Source: Nyssa sinensis
Lineage: Eukaryota > Streptophyta > Magnoliopsida > Cornales > Nyssaceae
Reading direction: 5' to 3'
NCBI GenBank assembly: GCA_008638375.1
Contig: CM018048.1
Coordinates: 4,215,440 to 4,279,439 of the forward strand
Length of the DNA: 64,000 bases
Shown: piece by piece, positions 38,056-48,649 of the stretch
How positions within the stretch are numbered: position 1 is the first letter of the stretch
Layout: every line of letters begins with the position of its first letter
Made by a program: the position numbers and the translations under genes
The notes under the pieces: generated by a model
Told to the model about the DNA's origin: nothing
Seen by the model: the letters and a program-made list of their open reading frames with translations, nothing else
Databases searched by the model: none

Positions 38056-38230
38056 GGACTACCAGCCAACTGCCCGAGAATGCCACACTCTCACGTTGAA
38101 GGAAAGGGCCCCCAATTAGCAATCATAACATCCTCGTGAAGGAGGAAGTCTTGCCCCTTCCGATCTTCATGAGACGGAGAAATGCCCCTCCAAAATCGAC
38201 GAGCCACTAAGCTCCAAAGAAAGGGACAAC

Positions 38231-39690
38231 ATGGCTAAGCCAATGGAAGAACCTACCAAGGTGGTCATCAGCTCTGAATGGGGAGGACGGTATTTACAGA
38301 TTGGTTCAGATCTATCCCCCTCCGAGCAACAAGAGATGGTTGAATTCCTGAAGAATAACCTATCGGTATTCGCTTGCGAAACTAAGGATATGAAAGGGAT
38401 AGACCCTAACCTTATCTCCCATAAGCTAATGACCGATCCTGATCACCCTCCTATGCAGGAAAAGGGGATGACGTTTGCTCCTGAATGCCATAAGATCATC
38501 AACGATGAAGTCCAGAGGCTACTAGATGCCAAAATGATAAGAGAGGTGTTCTATCCAGAATGGCTCGCCAACACAGTCCTTGCCAAGAAGAAGAACGGCA
38601 AGTGAAGGGTCTGCGTTGACTATATAGATCTCAACAAAGCCTGTCCCAAAGACAGCTTCCCTCTCCCAAGGATTAATCAGCTAGTTGACGCAACCGCTGG
38701 GCATGAGCTCATGAGCTTCATAGACGCTTACTCTGGATACAATTAGATCCAGATGTACCCCCCAAACCAAGAAAAAAGACAGCCTTCATATCCAAACGAG
38801 GTTTCTATTATTATAGAATGATGTCGTTCGGTTTGAAAAATGTTGGAGCCACCTATCAACGTTTGGTAAATAAAATGTTCAGCTCTTTAATTGGTGACAC
38901 GATGGAGGTTTACATAGATTATATGCTAGTCAAGAGCTTACAGAAGAATGACCACATCCAGCACCTGAGCCGAACATTCAACATCCTAAGGCAGCACAGG
39001 ATGAAGCTGAACCCTTTAAAGTGTACCTTCGGGATCACTAAAGGGAAGTTCTTAGGTTTTTTAGTCTCTCAAAGGTGAATTGAGGCAGACCCCAGGCAGA
39101 TAAAAGCTCTAATCGAACTAGGGTCACTGAAAACCAAGAAAAACATTCAAGATTTGAATGGAAGGATTGCAGCTCTGAATCGATTCATCTCCAAATCTAT
39201 TGACCGATGCCTTCCGTTCTTCAAAGCCTTAAGGGGGAGTAAGGCACTAGAATGAACCCCAAAATGCAAAAGACCCTTTTAAGAATTGAAGCAGTACTTG
39301 GCATCCCCTGAGCTCCTTTCAAAGCCAGTCCAGGGAGAAAAACTGCTCCTATATCTTGCAGTTTCAAATAATGCCGTCAACTCTGTATTAATCAAATAGG
39401 ACAAAGGAATTCAAAGGCTTGTTTTTTATATAAGCGAAGCACCCCTGGACAATGATACAAGGTACTCTGAAATTGAGAAATTGGCATTACTTTTAGGCGC
39501 ATCCCATTAAAGTCCCTACCTTTTATCCTTTGAAGTCGGTCTTACACAAACCTGAAGTCTCAGGACGTCTGGTTAAGTGATCTATGGAACTGGGAGAATT
39601 TGATATATTTTATGTACCATAGACCTCCATCAAAGGGAAAGCACTGGCGGACTTTGTTGTTGAATTCACTCTAGCGCTGCACGTTAAAGC
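38231..39690 (+). pseudogene. gypsy A reverse transcriptase, YIDD changed to YIDY
   Basis: Blocks in several frames: HKIINDEVQRLLDAKMIREV and YPEWLANTVLAKKKNGK, stop, RVCVDYIDLNKACPKDSFPL, ELMSFIDAYSGYN (motif A), then MSFGLKNVGATYQRLVNKMF and MEVYIDYMLVKSL, where the polymerase motif YIDDM reads YIDYM (38911-38925). Next come KLNPLKCTFGITKGKFLGF and the connection region (to about 39690). The lost second Asp and many stops show an inactive copy. Confidence 0.85.
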
Positions 39691-39699
39691 ACAAACCAA

Positions 39700-40303
39700 C
39701 ATAAACACCTCAGTATGGCAACTTTATACCCACGGGTCATCCACTGACAGAGGTTCGGGCATCGACATAGTACTTTAGTCCCCCGACGGGCTTATAACTG
39801 AGACAGCAGTCAGCTTGCCGTTCAGAGCTTCTAATAACGAAGCTGAGTATGAAGCTCTTATCCTTGGGATAAAGCTGGCCCTAGAATGCGAAGCCCATGA
39901 TCTAGAAACATTCTCTAATTCTCAACTTGTGGTAAGCCAAGTTTCGGGAGAATTCTCCATCAAGGATGACAGAATGATCCAATACTCAGAGCTTATGGGA
40001 TCATTGAAGCTCTCCTTCCATAAGTTCACCATTCAGAAAATTAAAAAGGGTCAGAACTCTAGGGCGGATGCTTTGGCAAATATGGCTTCCTATTTTAAGT
40101 CAGAAAATAATTTAACTATAAGAGCCTCTTACCAACCAAAGCCAAGCATTAAAAAGGTACAATCCTCCCAGGTCTTAGAACAAACTCAGAATTGGATGAC
40201 TCCTATTATCTAATACATAAGGGAATGATTTCTTCTAGAAGACAAAAACCAAGTTTGAAGAATTTGAATCAGGGCGGCTCGGTACCTAATCCTAAATGGG
40301 AAG
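39700..40303 (+). pseudogene. gypsy A RNase H and start of the integrase linker
   Basis: Reads WQLYTHGSSTDRGSGI (usual TDGSS Asp changed to His), FRASNNEAEYEALILGIKLA, FSNSQLVVSQVSGEFSIKDD and NSRADALANMASYF, the gypsy RNase H fold, then the QNWMTPIIQYIREW linker. Stops at about 39778 and 40211 break it. The sequence is cut at 40303 by element B. Confidence 0.8.
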
Positions 40304-40885
40304 TGATGCTACACTTTTTGGCCCATGTGTAATCCGAGCTCGGCTCCTTGAAGAACACTCAAAGAAGAAGATCAAAGGACCACCGGATTGGCTCCGGCGG
40401 TAGCCGCTCCGATGCTTAAGTCAATAAACTGAATTGAAAGACTGTAATGAAAGCCAAATAATGAGCATGAAAATAAAACGAACCTTTAGGATTTAATTTA
40501 TAAGTTGTGGCTTTCCTAAGTTGATTAGGATTTGGAGCCATGAAAGTAGGAATTCGATCATCGGAGATAGCAGTTACCTTGTTGGATATTGTATCAAAAT
40601 AGAGATAACCATGTGTGGCAGTTTCCTTGTAAAAGTCTGTTTCCTTATTCTCTGCTTGGTAGATGTTAAGGTGGTGATGAGCTCTAGAGTGTTACTCCGA
40701 AGTTCTGTGTTCAATCTCGTGAGCTCTGCTAGAATGTGGATCTACTCTAGAGGAATATGCTCGACCCCTTCAGATCTGTAGGTCTGTCATGAATGGCCGA
40801 ACGTGAGCTGTACTGGCCGAACATGGGCTGAACTGTAGATACACGTGTCAAGTGATGATTAGTCTTGTCATTTTGTGGTATATCA
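40304..40885 (-). repeat. 3' LTR of gypsy B
   Basis: On the plus strand it begins TGATGCTACACTTTTTGGCC and ends TTTGTGGTATATCA. It differs from the other LTR by scattered substitutions (a few per cent by eye) and few indels. Confidence 0.9.
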
Positions 40886-40903
40886 GTTACTCCCCCCCAA
40901 GCC
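40886..40903 (-). promoter_or_regulatory. Polypurine tract of gypsy B
   Basis: On the minus strand a G-rich run (GGGGGGGAGTAAC) sits directly before the 3' LTR, the place for plus-strand priming in reverse transcription. Confidence 0.7.
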
Positions 40904-41084
40904 TTAGTTTGAGATAGAAGCGTAACTAAGGCTGTGACTTTCAAGAAGGCCACGTGTTTCGTCCTTTCCTATTCTAAGACGACTGTTAGCGCATCATTTA
41001 ATGATCCGCTTCGTTATTTGGGCTCTCGAAGCCACCCCAACCGTTGCGACGGTTTGACTGGGTGGTCTTTGTGGTTCTTAGGCG

Positions 41085-41670
41085 TCTATTTATACGGGAA
41101 GATGGTAGAGTTTTTGCCCATTCCCCATCCTTTTTTCTTTTAAGATGCTATTTTACCATGGTGATCGGAATTTTCATAGACGCCGTCGCCGTCCGAAGTT
41201 TCCCCCTGTTGCCACTGTTCGGGCTTTATCTACTCTCGACTTTTTTATTTTTTTCTTCTTATTTTGCCTCTTTAATCTCAATTAGCGTTCCTGGTGAAGG
41301 CATTATATACACACATATATATATATATATGCACATGTATGTGGATATATGTTTTTTATTTTACTGACTTGTATACTTCGATGATCTGTGTAGGGTTTTG
41401 TTGCCATCAAGGGTTCGGAGATGATTGATGATTTTCAATATAAGTCAGATGCGACTAAATTGTGGCTAGGAATAGTCCAGTATTTTGCCTTTGTTACCAG
41501 GGCCAGGTCGGTGGAGGTGGTGGTCCTCTCGTCCATCTTCGTATCAGGCCAGGACTTCCCTACCAGGCAGTGGACTCCCTTGATTCCACCGAGGCCTGGA
41601 TTGTTGATGATGAAGATGATGGAAGAGTGCCTTCTCTCATTCTGTTCTTGGTAGAGACCCTTGTTTAAGC
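41085..41670 (+). other. Possible antisense transcription unit, upstream part, inside gypsy B
   Basis: A TATA-like CTATTTATACGGG at about 41085 is followed by ATG 41159 and, further on, an open block at 41421-41654 starting MIDDFQYKSDATKLWLGI after an AG acceptor-like GTGTAG. A TA/CA microsatellite lies at about 41310-41350. Downstream (41680-42000) the sequence looks untranslated, with AATAAGACTGAG resembling a poly(A) region. I cannot assign a protein family. Confidence 0.35.
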
Positions 41671-42032
41671 TGGCTAAGGCGCCATGCTAAATTTGAGGAG
41701 AACGAAGGAGGGTTCCTTCCTTTCAAATGGGGTCTGCGGACAGTGATGATGAAATGGAGCAGGCCGGCGACCTTTTGGCTGATTAAGCTGTAGTCTAGGA
41801 TTCCTTTTTGTTTCTGTATCTTGCTTTCATTGTAAGCTCTCCGAGTTTGATGTAACTTATTCCGAATTATCAATAAGACTGAGAATTTTTTCTTTATTTC
41901 TGGTGTACTTTCGGTAAACTATGATCTTTCCGAGATTGAGTAATTTTCTAAGTACTGTTGCTTACTGCCTTCCACAAGCGGTTTCATTTGTATATCCTTC
42001 TAAGTAATGTAATGTTAGTAACTTGATCAGCA

Positions 42033-42422
42033 AGCTCGGTTGAGGCGAGCCATCAGGGTCTAGCTGCCGAGGAAGAGCTCAAGGAAGTGAGGAATTCCCT
42101 CTCCATCATGGAGTCAGAGAGGGATTCTCTCAAGTCTGAGAGGGAATCCTTCCTTCAGGAGCTGGAGAGGCAGAAGGAGGAGAACAGCGTACTCCATGCC
42201 TCCCTTGTTCTGAAGGTCGATGAAGCCAAGGCTGAGACTGAGGTCAGGATGAAGACCGAGCTGGAGAAGATTGGCTATAGGTTTGTGCAGTTCGATTATG
42301 ACAACCTCAGATCCAAGCTTCTTGCTAAGTTCCCAGACATTGACCTGTCGGGTATTGATGAGGAGGATGGCGATGAGGATGATGATGATGGTGATGATGC
42401 GTCTGCCAATCCTCTAGTTTAA
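42033..42422 (+). CDS. Antisense coiled-coil ORF with acidic tail inside gypsy B
   Basis: An open frame of about 130 codons on the strand opposite to gypsy B's gag-pol, between its integrase/minisatellite and its 3' LTR. It follows an acceptor-like TTGATCAG; the first in-frame ATG is at 42108. It reads LAAEEELKEVRNSLSIMESE, RDSLKSERESFLQELERQKE, heptad-rich coiled coil, then LLAKFPDIDLSGIDEEDGDE and an Asp-rich end with ANPLV, stop 42420-42422. Known: some plant Tat-lineage elements (for example Grande and Retand) carry an antisense ORF of unknown role at this place. This may be such an ORF or the last exon of a captured host gene. Function unknown. Confidence 0.55.
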   Translation, partial: SSVEASHQGLAAEEELKEVRNSLSIMESERDSLKSERESFLQELERQKEENSVLHASLVLKVDEAKAETEVRMKTELEKIGYRFVQFDYDNLRSKLLAKFPDIDLSGIDEEDGDEDDDDGDDASANPLV

Positions 42423-43069
42423 GAAAGAAAACATTTTGTAGTTCTGCTCCTTCTTTTTTGTAACCAAACGCCCATACTAATGATAATATCTTTTCTTCAG
42501 AGCTTTTGCCTTATTTTTTCTTTGAACATTTGCAAACTTTGTGGTTTGATCAAGCATTGTCCAAAGTACCACTGTTCTGTAGTGTACAAATGGGTTTCGA
42601 CCCTTAAAACTTGGAATTGACATAGGTAAACCTGTTCGGGGACCAAATATCATTCTTTGGTCGGCCACAGATGATGTGCTGACTTCCGAGCTTCATGACT
42701 TGCAATAACTTTGAGCCAAAGTGTAACAATAAACAACTAAGCCTGACTCTTGAAATTGGAGGGGCTTCGAATCATGAACTTGCTCTAAGCAATAAGGATG
42801 GTAGTCAATATAGGAACTAACCAACCAGAGCTTAATTGCCGAACAGAAAGACTTGTAGTAATCTGTCACTTTAACTACTCTGAGCTTAACTGCCGAACAA
42901 AGAGACTTGTAATAAAATGGAGAAAAATCCTTGATAGTCAGTACCCTTTTCCAGAACTCATTGATAAGAATCTGAGCAATTAGAGTCACAACTGTTGGTT
43001 TGAATGAATATTCTCAGTCATGTAGCTGAGCAGCTGGGTTGATCCCTTCCCCTTTGTTCTGAGAAATAA

Positions 43070-43482
43070 CCATGTAACTTTAGCGAGATGGGCCAGACAT
43101 GAAGGTCGTTACATTGAGATGGTCCAAACACGAGGTCTGTATATTGAGATGGACCAGACACGAGGTCTGTATATTGAGATGGACCAGACATGAGGTCTGT
43201 ATATTTAGATGGACCAGACATGAGGTCTGTACATTAAGATAGACCAGACACGAGGTCTGTGCATTGAGATGGACTAGACTCACTCTGTACATTTAGATGG
43301 ACCAGACTCAAGGACTGTACATTTAGATGAACCAGACTCAAGGTCTGTACATTTAGATGGACCAGACATAAGGTCTGTACATTAAGATGGACCAGACACG
43401 AGGTATGTACATTAAGATGGACCAGACTTAAGGTCTGTACATTTAGATGGACCAGACATGAGGTCTGTTTACTAAGATGAGA
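43070..43482. repeat. 30-bp minisatellite downstream of pol in gypsy B
   Basis: About 13 tandem units of the form ACATTAAGATGGACCAGACA + CGAGGTCTGT, with small changes. It starts just after the integrase end (43520). Short ORFs in all frames through it are repeat artefacts. Confidence 0.9.
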
Positions 43483-43519
43483 ACACTTCATGGAATATTT
43501 GAAATGAAAAATTTCTTTA

Positions 43520-44650
43520 TTAATAATACTTCCGTAAGTGTTCCATATTCCAAGGTCTGAGAACAGGTTTCCCATCCATGCTCTCTAACCAATAAGTGGT
43601 CGGTCTCACTGTTCTGGTGACTCTATAGGGGCCCTTCCAGTTGGGTGATAACTTTCTTATGGTGGGATCCTTGGTGTTCTGAAACATGCTTCTTAGAACA
43701 AGGTCTCCGACTTGGAAGCTGGCAGGCTTAAGCCCTAGTTTTGAGCGGTTAACCATCCTGTGCTGATATGCTTCCATCCTGACCACGGCTTGCTCCCTTC
43801 TCTCTTCGAGCAAGTCCAAGTTTTCTGCGAGTTGTTGGTCATTGGTCTCTTCGTTGAAAGCTTCAGTCCTTACGGTAAGCATGTCGATCTCAACAGGGAT
43901 CACTACTTCGGTGCCGTAGGCGAGTGAAAAGGGAGTTTCTGATGTTGGAGTTCTCCTTGTTGTTGTAGGCCCAGAGTGCTCCAAGGAGTTCTTCAACCCA
44001 CTTTCCCTTAGCTCCCTCTAATCTCTTTTTAATAGTATCAAGGATTATTCAGTTAGTGACCTCTGCTTGCCCATTGGATTAGGGATGACCAGGTGAGGAG
44101 AAGTGTTGATTGATATTCAAGTCTTGGCAGAACTTTTTGAATGTCTTACCAGAAAACTACGTGCCGTTGTCTGAGACGATCACGCGAGGTATGCTGAACC
44201 TGCAGACTATATTCTTCCAAGTGAAACTTTTGACTTCCTTCTCTATAATACGTGTTAGTGGCTCTGCTTCCGCCCATTTTGAGAAGTAGTCGATAGCTAC
44301 CAATAAATATTTCTTGTTCGGCGTGGCTTTAGGCAATGGGCCTATGATGTCCATTCCCCATTGTGCAAAGGGCCATGGGCTTGTGATAGGGATGAGTTCA
44401 TGACAGCGCTGATGTTGGTAGGGGCGAACCTTTGGCATTTGTCACACTTCCGAGCGTATTCTTTTGCCTCCCTTAGCATTCCAAACCAGTAGTAGCCCTG
44501 TGTTAGAGCTCGGTGCGCTATGGTTCTGCCCCCATTATGATTTCCACATATTCTTTCATGAATTTCTGCCAGGACGTACTGAGACTCTTCTGGAGCAAAG
44601 CATTTTAACAGTGGCTGAGAATAAGACCTTCGGTAAAGTCTCCCATTCAT
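43520..44650 (-). pseudogene. gypsy B integrase, broken
   Basis: Minus-strand blocks: AEIHERICGNHNGGRTIAHR, ALTQGYYWFGM and CDKCQRFAPT (HHCC zinc-binding part), SPWPFAQWGMDIIGPLPKAT, YLLVAIDYFSKWAEAEPLT and PRVIVSDNGT (first two Asp of the DDE core), then after stops TPFSLAYGTEVVIPVEID and the C-terminal FQVGDLVLRSMFQNTKDPTI, KLSPNWKGPYRVTRTV and RPWNMEHLRKYY. There is no chromodomain. Several stops and frameshifts lie around 44000-44160 and 44400. Confidence 0.85.
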
Positions 44651-44887
44651 GACAAGGTACCGAGCTATTTTGATTCGGACTCTTTTTGCCTTATTCTTGT
44701 CTTCTGGGAGGAGCCCTTCTTCTAGGTACTAGAGGATGAGAGTCATCCAGTTTTGAGGTTGTTCTGCAATTTGGGCGACCTGGACTTCTTCGATGCTAGG
44801 CCTTGGCTGATGGGAGATTTGTAGCGTAGAGTCCCCTTTTGACTTTATGTGGGATGCCATGTTCGCCAAGGCATCAGCTCTGCAGTT

Positions 44888-45480
44888 CTATTCTCTTTCT
44901 ATTTTTTGGATTGATCGGAAGGAGCGTTTCAACAAGTTGACTAGCTCTGCATACCGAAGCATCCTTTCATCTTTGATGGCAAACTTTCCCTGAACTTGGC
45001 TGACCACTAATTGGGAATCAGAAGAGACTTCAAGGTTCTGAGCCTTGCATTCCCATGCTAACTTCATCTCAAGGATAAGGGCCTCATATTCTACTTCATT
45101 GTTAGACGCTCTGAACCCTAGCCTAATTGCCCTTTCTGTTATGAGCTCATCAGGAGACTGCAATACCAATCTGACCCTAGCACCTCGGTCGGTGGACGAC
45201 CCGTCTGTGTACAGCTGCCATGTCCCCAAATTTTCACAAAGTTGTGCTCTGTCCAGTAGTGCTGGGGGTAAATTTGGCAACGAAGTCTGCCAAGGCTTGC
45301 CCTTTAATTGAGATCCGTGGAACATAGGATATGTCGAACTCCCCCGGTTCCACAGACCATTTGACTAATCGTCCTGATACCTCTGGTTTTCTCAGTACTG
45401 ACTTCAAGGGATAAGCAATTGGAATTTCTATGGGATGAGCTTGAAAGTAGGGTCTGAGCTTCCGCGCAGATACTATAGTG
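44888..45480 (-). pseudogene. gypsy B RNase H
   Basis: The minus ORF 45325-44888 reads WQLYTDGSSTDRGARVRLVL, LGFRASNNEVEYEALILEMK and EVSSDSQLVVSQVQGKFAIK, the gypsy RNase H fold with the catalytic Asp of TDGSS retained. It follows the RT connection region and ends at a stop where A's counterpart continues into a linker. Confidence 0.85.
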
Positions 45481-45910
45481 CAAGGGCCAGTTTCTCGATC
45501 TCGGGGTACCTCTTCTCTGTGTCTAACAGTGCTCTGCTGACATAAAATATGGGCCTCTGCACGCCCTTGTTTTGCTTGACTAGTACAGAACTAATAGGGT
45601 TTTCGGAGACTGCAAGGTAGAGAAGTAGCTTGTCCCCTTGGATCGGCTTCGACAAGAGCTCAGGTGAAGCTAGGTACTCTTTTAATTCCTGAAAGTATTT
45701 TTCACATTCGTTAGTCCATTGTAGAGCTTTGTTACCTTTCAGAGCTTTGAAGAATGGTAGGCAACGATCAGTGAATTTTGAGATAAATTTGCTCAGAGCT
45801 GTTATTCTGCCATTCAGAGCCTGTATGTCTTTCTTGGTCCTTGGGGACTCTAGTCCAATCAAGGCCCCAATTTGGGTGGGGTCTGCCTCTACACCTCTCT
45901 GAAAGACTAT

Positions 45911-47114
45911 GGCCCTGTTTGGTTAGTGTTTCAAAATCTGTTTCATAATTTTTGAAAATTGAATTTATGTTTGGATAGGATTTTCAAATATTTGTTTCAA
46001 AATTGATTCTGAATATACATTTTTCACCTTTTTAAAAATTTTCAAAAATCTTCCCCCTCCATCTCTGTTTTTTTCACTTTTGTGTGTCACTCGGAATCTA
46101 CCTCCCACTGTATTCTCACTTTCTCCACCGACGTTCTCTTTTCCGTAGCATCAATTTCACTCTATATTTACAATCCCAATCACACCGATCCAATCATCGA
46201 GCTGTAAAGGATTCCATCTTCAGCCTTTTTTTTTTCTACTTTCATATCCTGAATCTCCCAATTCTTGACTTATCTTTAAGGTCATCGTCTTCAATCCAGC
46301 TCAGTGTTTTCGATTCCCCAGCTCAAAATGCTGGACTGGTGCCTCGAAGCTCGCTGGGTTTGGCAATTGCAGAGAATTCTCTGGAACGGTAAGCTTACCT
46401 TCTTTTGCTTATTCTTGACGATTATCGTTCTCCGGGGTAACCTCAGTGCCGGAAAGTTCGGGACTCCCCAACAAGACTTTGAGAGATCCGTGAGCGCTTC
46501 TACTATCGCAAGTGTGCCGAGCCTCGTCGCGTCCTAGTAAAAGCCCAAACCACCACCACGGCTGCTGAGTCTGCATCGGACAACAATTACGCTACATTTG
46601 ATCGGTATGAGGGGATGATGAAGAATTTTCATCCAGGCCTTGGTGATCATCAGTGGCCCCTTGTAACACACTTTGTTGGTTGCAAGCCCTGTGGGAAGTT
46701 TGGTGATTATCCAGTGGAGAGGTGCTTGAAGCAGATGGATCGTGCCTTCAACTTCGAAGACAATCAAATTCTATAGATGTATGGGTTCACCCACAAGTCA
46801 CTTGAATAAACCAATTAAGAGATACACTTGAACAATTTAATATTTTAAATAATATTAAATTATTTATTTATTTATTAAATTAAATTAATAAATTTTAAAA
46901 TATGTTTGAACTTAATAAATTATAAGCTAGAGATTGGACAGAGGTAAATAATACTTCAATTTTTTTGTGTATATAAATTCAAATATTATTATATCCAAAC
47001 GTATGTTCACAAACGCATTTTCACAGTTTTCAAAAAATTAATTACAAAATTCTGAAACACATTTCAGAAATATTTTTCAGAAAATCGTATCTGAATCACT
47101 ATCCAAACGCAACC
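45911..47114. mobile_element. Pack-type TIR element (Harbinger-like) carrying a GT34 gene fragment, inside gypsy B
   Basis: Ends are imperfect inverted repeats: left GGCCCTGTTTGGTTAGTG, right read inward GGTTGCGTTTGGATAGTG. TAT flanks both ends (45908-45910, 47115-47117) and excision in silico restores gypsy B's RT frame. Subterminal regions also pair (TTTCAAAATCTG... / CTGAAACACATTTCAG...). It contains no transposase, only a processed-looking piece of a xyloglucan xylosyltransferase gene. A 3-bp duplication and GTTTGG ends suggest PIF/Harbinger, but hAT-like relatives cannot be ruled out. Confidence 0.8.
46328..46809 (+). pseudogene. Captured, internally deleted xyloglucan 6-xylosyltransferase (GT34/XXT) copy
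   Basis: From ATG 46328: MLDWCLEARWVWQLQRIL, KLTFFCLFLTIIVLRG (the Golgi signal anchor), NLSAGKFGTPQQDFE, then after a one-base deletion FYYRKCAEPRRVLV and NNYATFD. It then jumps directly to RYEGMMKNFHPGLGDHQWPL, VTHFVGCKPCGKFGDYPVE, RCLKQMDRAFNFEDNQIL, a TAG (46774-46776), and MYGFTHKSLE with TAA (46807-46809). Known: XXT enzymes are Golgi type II proteins adding xylose to glucan chains, about 450 residues. About 300 residues including the DxD catalytic region are missing. The N- and C-terminal parts abut in the correct gene order. Roughly 250 bases before the ATG may be captured 5' untranslated sequence. Confidence 0.9.
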
Positions 47115-47965
47115 TATGTATCCCAAGAATTTTCCCTTTGCTACACCAAAGGTGCATTTCGAGGGATTGAGCTTCATCTTGTACTGCTTTAGGATGTCAA
47201 ACGTTTGAGCCAGATCCTGGAGATGGCTGCTCTTCCATAGGCTTTTGACCAGCATATCATCAATATAGACTTCCATAGTACTGCCGATCAAGGGGCTGAA
47301 CATCTTATTAACCAGACGCTGGTATGTGGCCCTAACATTTTTTAGTCCAAACGGCATCACTCTATAGCAATAGAGACCTCGTTCGGTTATAAATGAGGTT
47401 TTCTCCTGATCAGGAGGGTGCATCTGTATTTGATTGTATCTTGAATAGGCATCCATGAAGCTCATAAGTTCGTGCCCTGTTGTAACATCGACTAACTGAT
47501 CTAGCCTCGGTAGAGGAAAGCTATCTTTGGGGCATGCCTTGTTGAGGTCTGTGTAGTCGACGCAGACTCTCCAATTGCCATTTTTCTTTTTAACCAGAAC
47601 AGTGTTAGCTAGCCAATCAGGATAGAATACCTCTCGTATCATGTTGGCATCGAGTAGCCTTTGGACCTCATCGTTGATAATCTGGTGCCGCTCTAAAGCG
47701 AGTGGCCTTCTCCTTTGCCTTACTGGTGGATGGTCTGGATCCACCATTAGTTTGTGAGTGATGAGGTCTGGATCTATTCCTTCCATATCCCTTGTTTCCC
47801 AGGCAAACACGGAGAGGTTTTTCTTCAGGAATTTGATCAACTCATCCTGCTCGGCAAATGTCAGGTCTGGGCCTATATGTAGGTAGTGCCCCTGGTCTTC
47901 CGAGATGACCAGGACCTTAATGGGTTCCCCTATGGGCTTGGCCCTGCTGTCCCTTCCTCTGGGAC

Positions 47966-48560
47966 TTAATGGCTCGTCAATCCTAGAGGGACAGTTTTCT
48001 GCCTCGTGATAGTAGGAGTGGATTGGATCCCCACATTCACGAGCATGCAGTAATTGCTATTTGGGGCCTTGGCCTTGAGTGCAAGAGCATGACATCCTCT
48101 GGAGGTTGGTTGGCATCCTCTAATAGAATAGACGATCTGATCGTGGACGTACTTTAGGCATTGGTGAAGGGTTGATGTGACTGCTTCCATCTCGTGTAGC
48201 CAAGGCCTCCCAATTATGACATTGTAGGGGGATTTGGCATTCAGAACCATGTATTCAGTTACTGTGGTTTTTTGCCCGTTCCCTTCTCCTGCAGTGGTGG
48301 CAAGATCAATCCTTCCCAATGGGGTGTTGAGATTCCCATCAAAACCTGCCATGATTATACCAGTGGGCTTAATGTCACTGGGATTGAGCTTCATCTGCTT
48401 GAAAGGTTCGTAGAATAGAACGTTCGTTGAACTTTCGGTGTCTATGAAGACTCTTCGGATCTCAAAGTTGGGAATTTTGAGGGAGATGACAAGGGCATCA
48501 CTATGAGGACAGTGTACTCCTGCAAGGTCTTGATTTGAGAACTAGATTTCTGGCAACGGT
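47966..48560 (-). pseudogene. gypsy B aspartic protease
   Basis: Minus-strand reading: RRVFIDTESSTNVLFYEPFK (DTG triad altered to DTE), MKLNPSDIKPTGIIMAGFDG, NTPLGRIDLATTAGEGNG and YNVIIGRPWLHEMEAV. The same domain as A's protease, broken differently. A stop and shifts separate it from RT. Confidence 0.8.
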
Positions 48561-48649
48561 CTTAATCTTTTCTGCATGTTAGAAATCTGTATGATGTTGG
48601 GAGTAGCCCTAACCTCCCGAGCATAACGTTTCCTTGATCTGTTGCAAGT

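Larger units (their letters stand above)
45473..47840 (-). pseudogene. gypsy B reverse transcriptase, interrupted by a TIR element
   Basis: Part 1 (47840-47118): HQIINDEVQRLLDANMIREV, WRVCVDYTDLNKACPKDSFP, LMSFMDAYSRYNQIQMHPPD (motif A), MPFGLKNVRATYQRLVNKMF and MEVYIDDMLVKSLW (intact YIDD). Part 2 (45907-45473): RGVEADPTQIGALIGLESPR, ALNGRITALSKFISKFTDRC, SKPIQGDKLLLYLAVSENPI and PIFYVSRALLDTEKRYPEIE (connection/RNase H start). Removing 45911-47114 plus one TAT restores the continuous KFLGYIVFQRG. The RT core itself is unusually well preserved for this decayed element. Confidence 0.9.

Noticed and set aside
43070..43482. Regular 30-bp repeats resembling a CRISPR array
   Set aside because: The units are directly tandem with no unique spacers and lie in a plant retrotransposon; this is a minisatellite.
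45045..45311. + strand ORF opposite gypsy B RNase H
   Set aside because: A shadow of the well-matched minus-strand RNase H.
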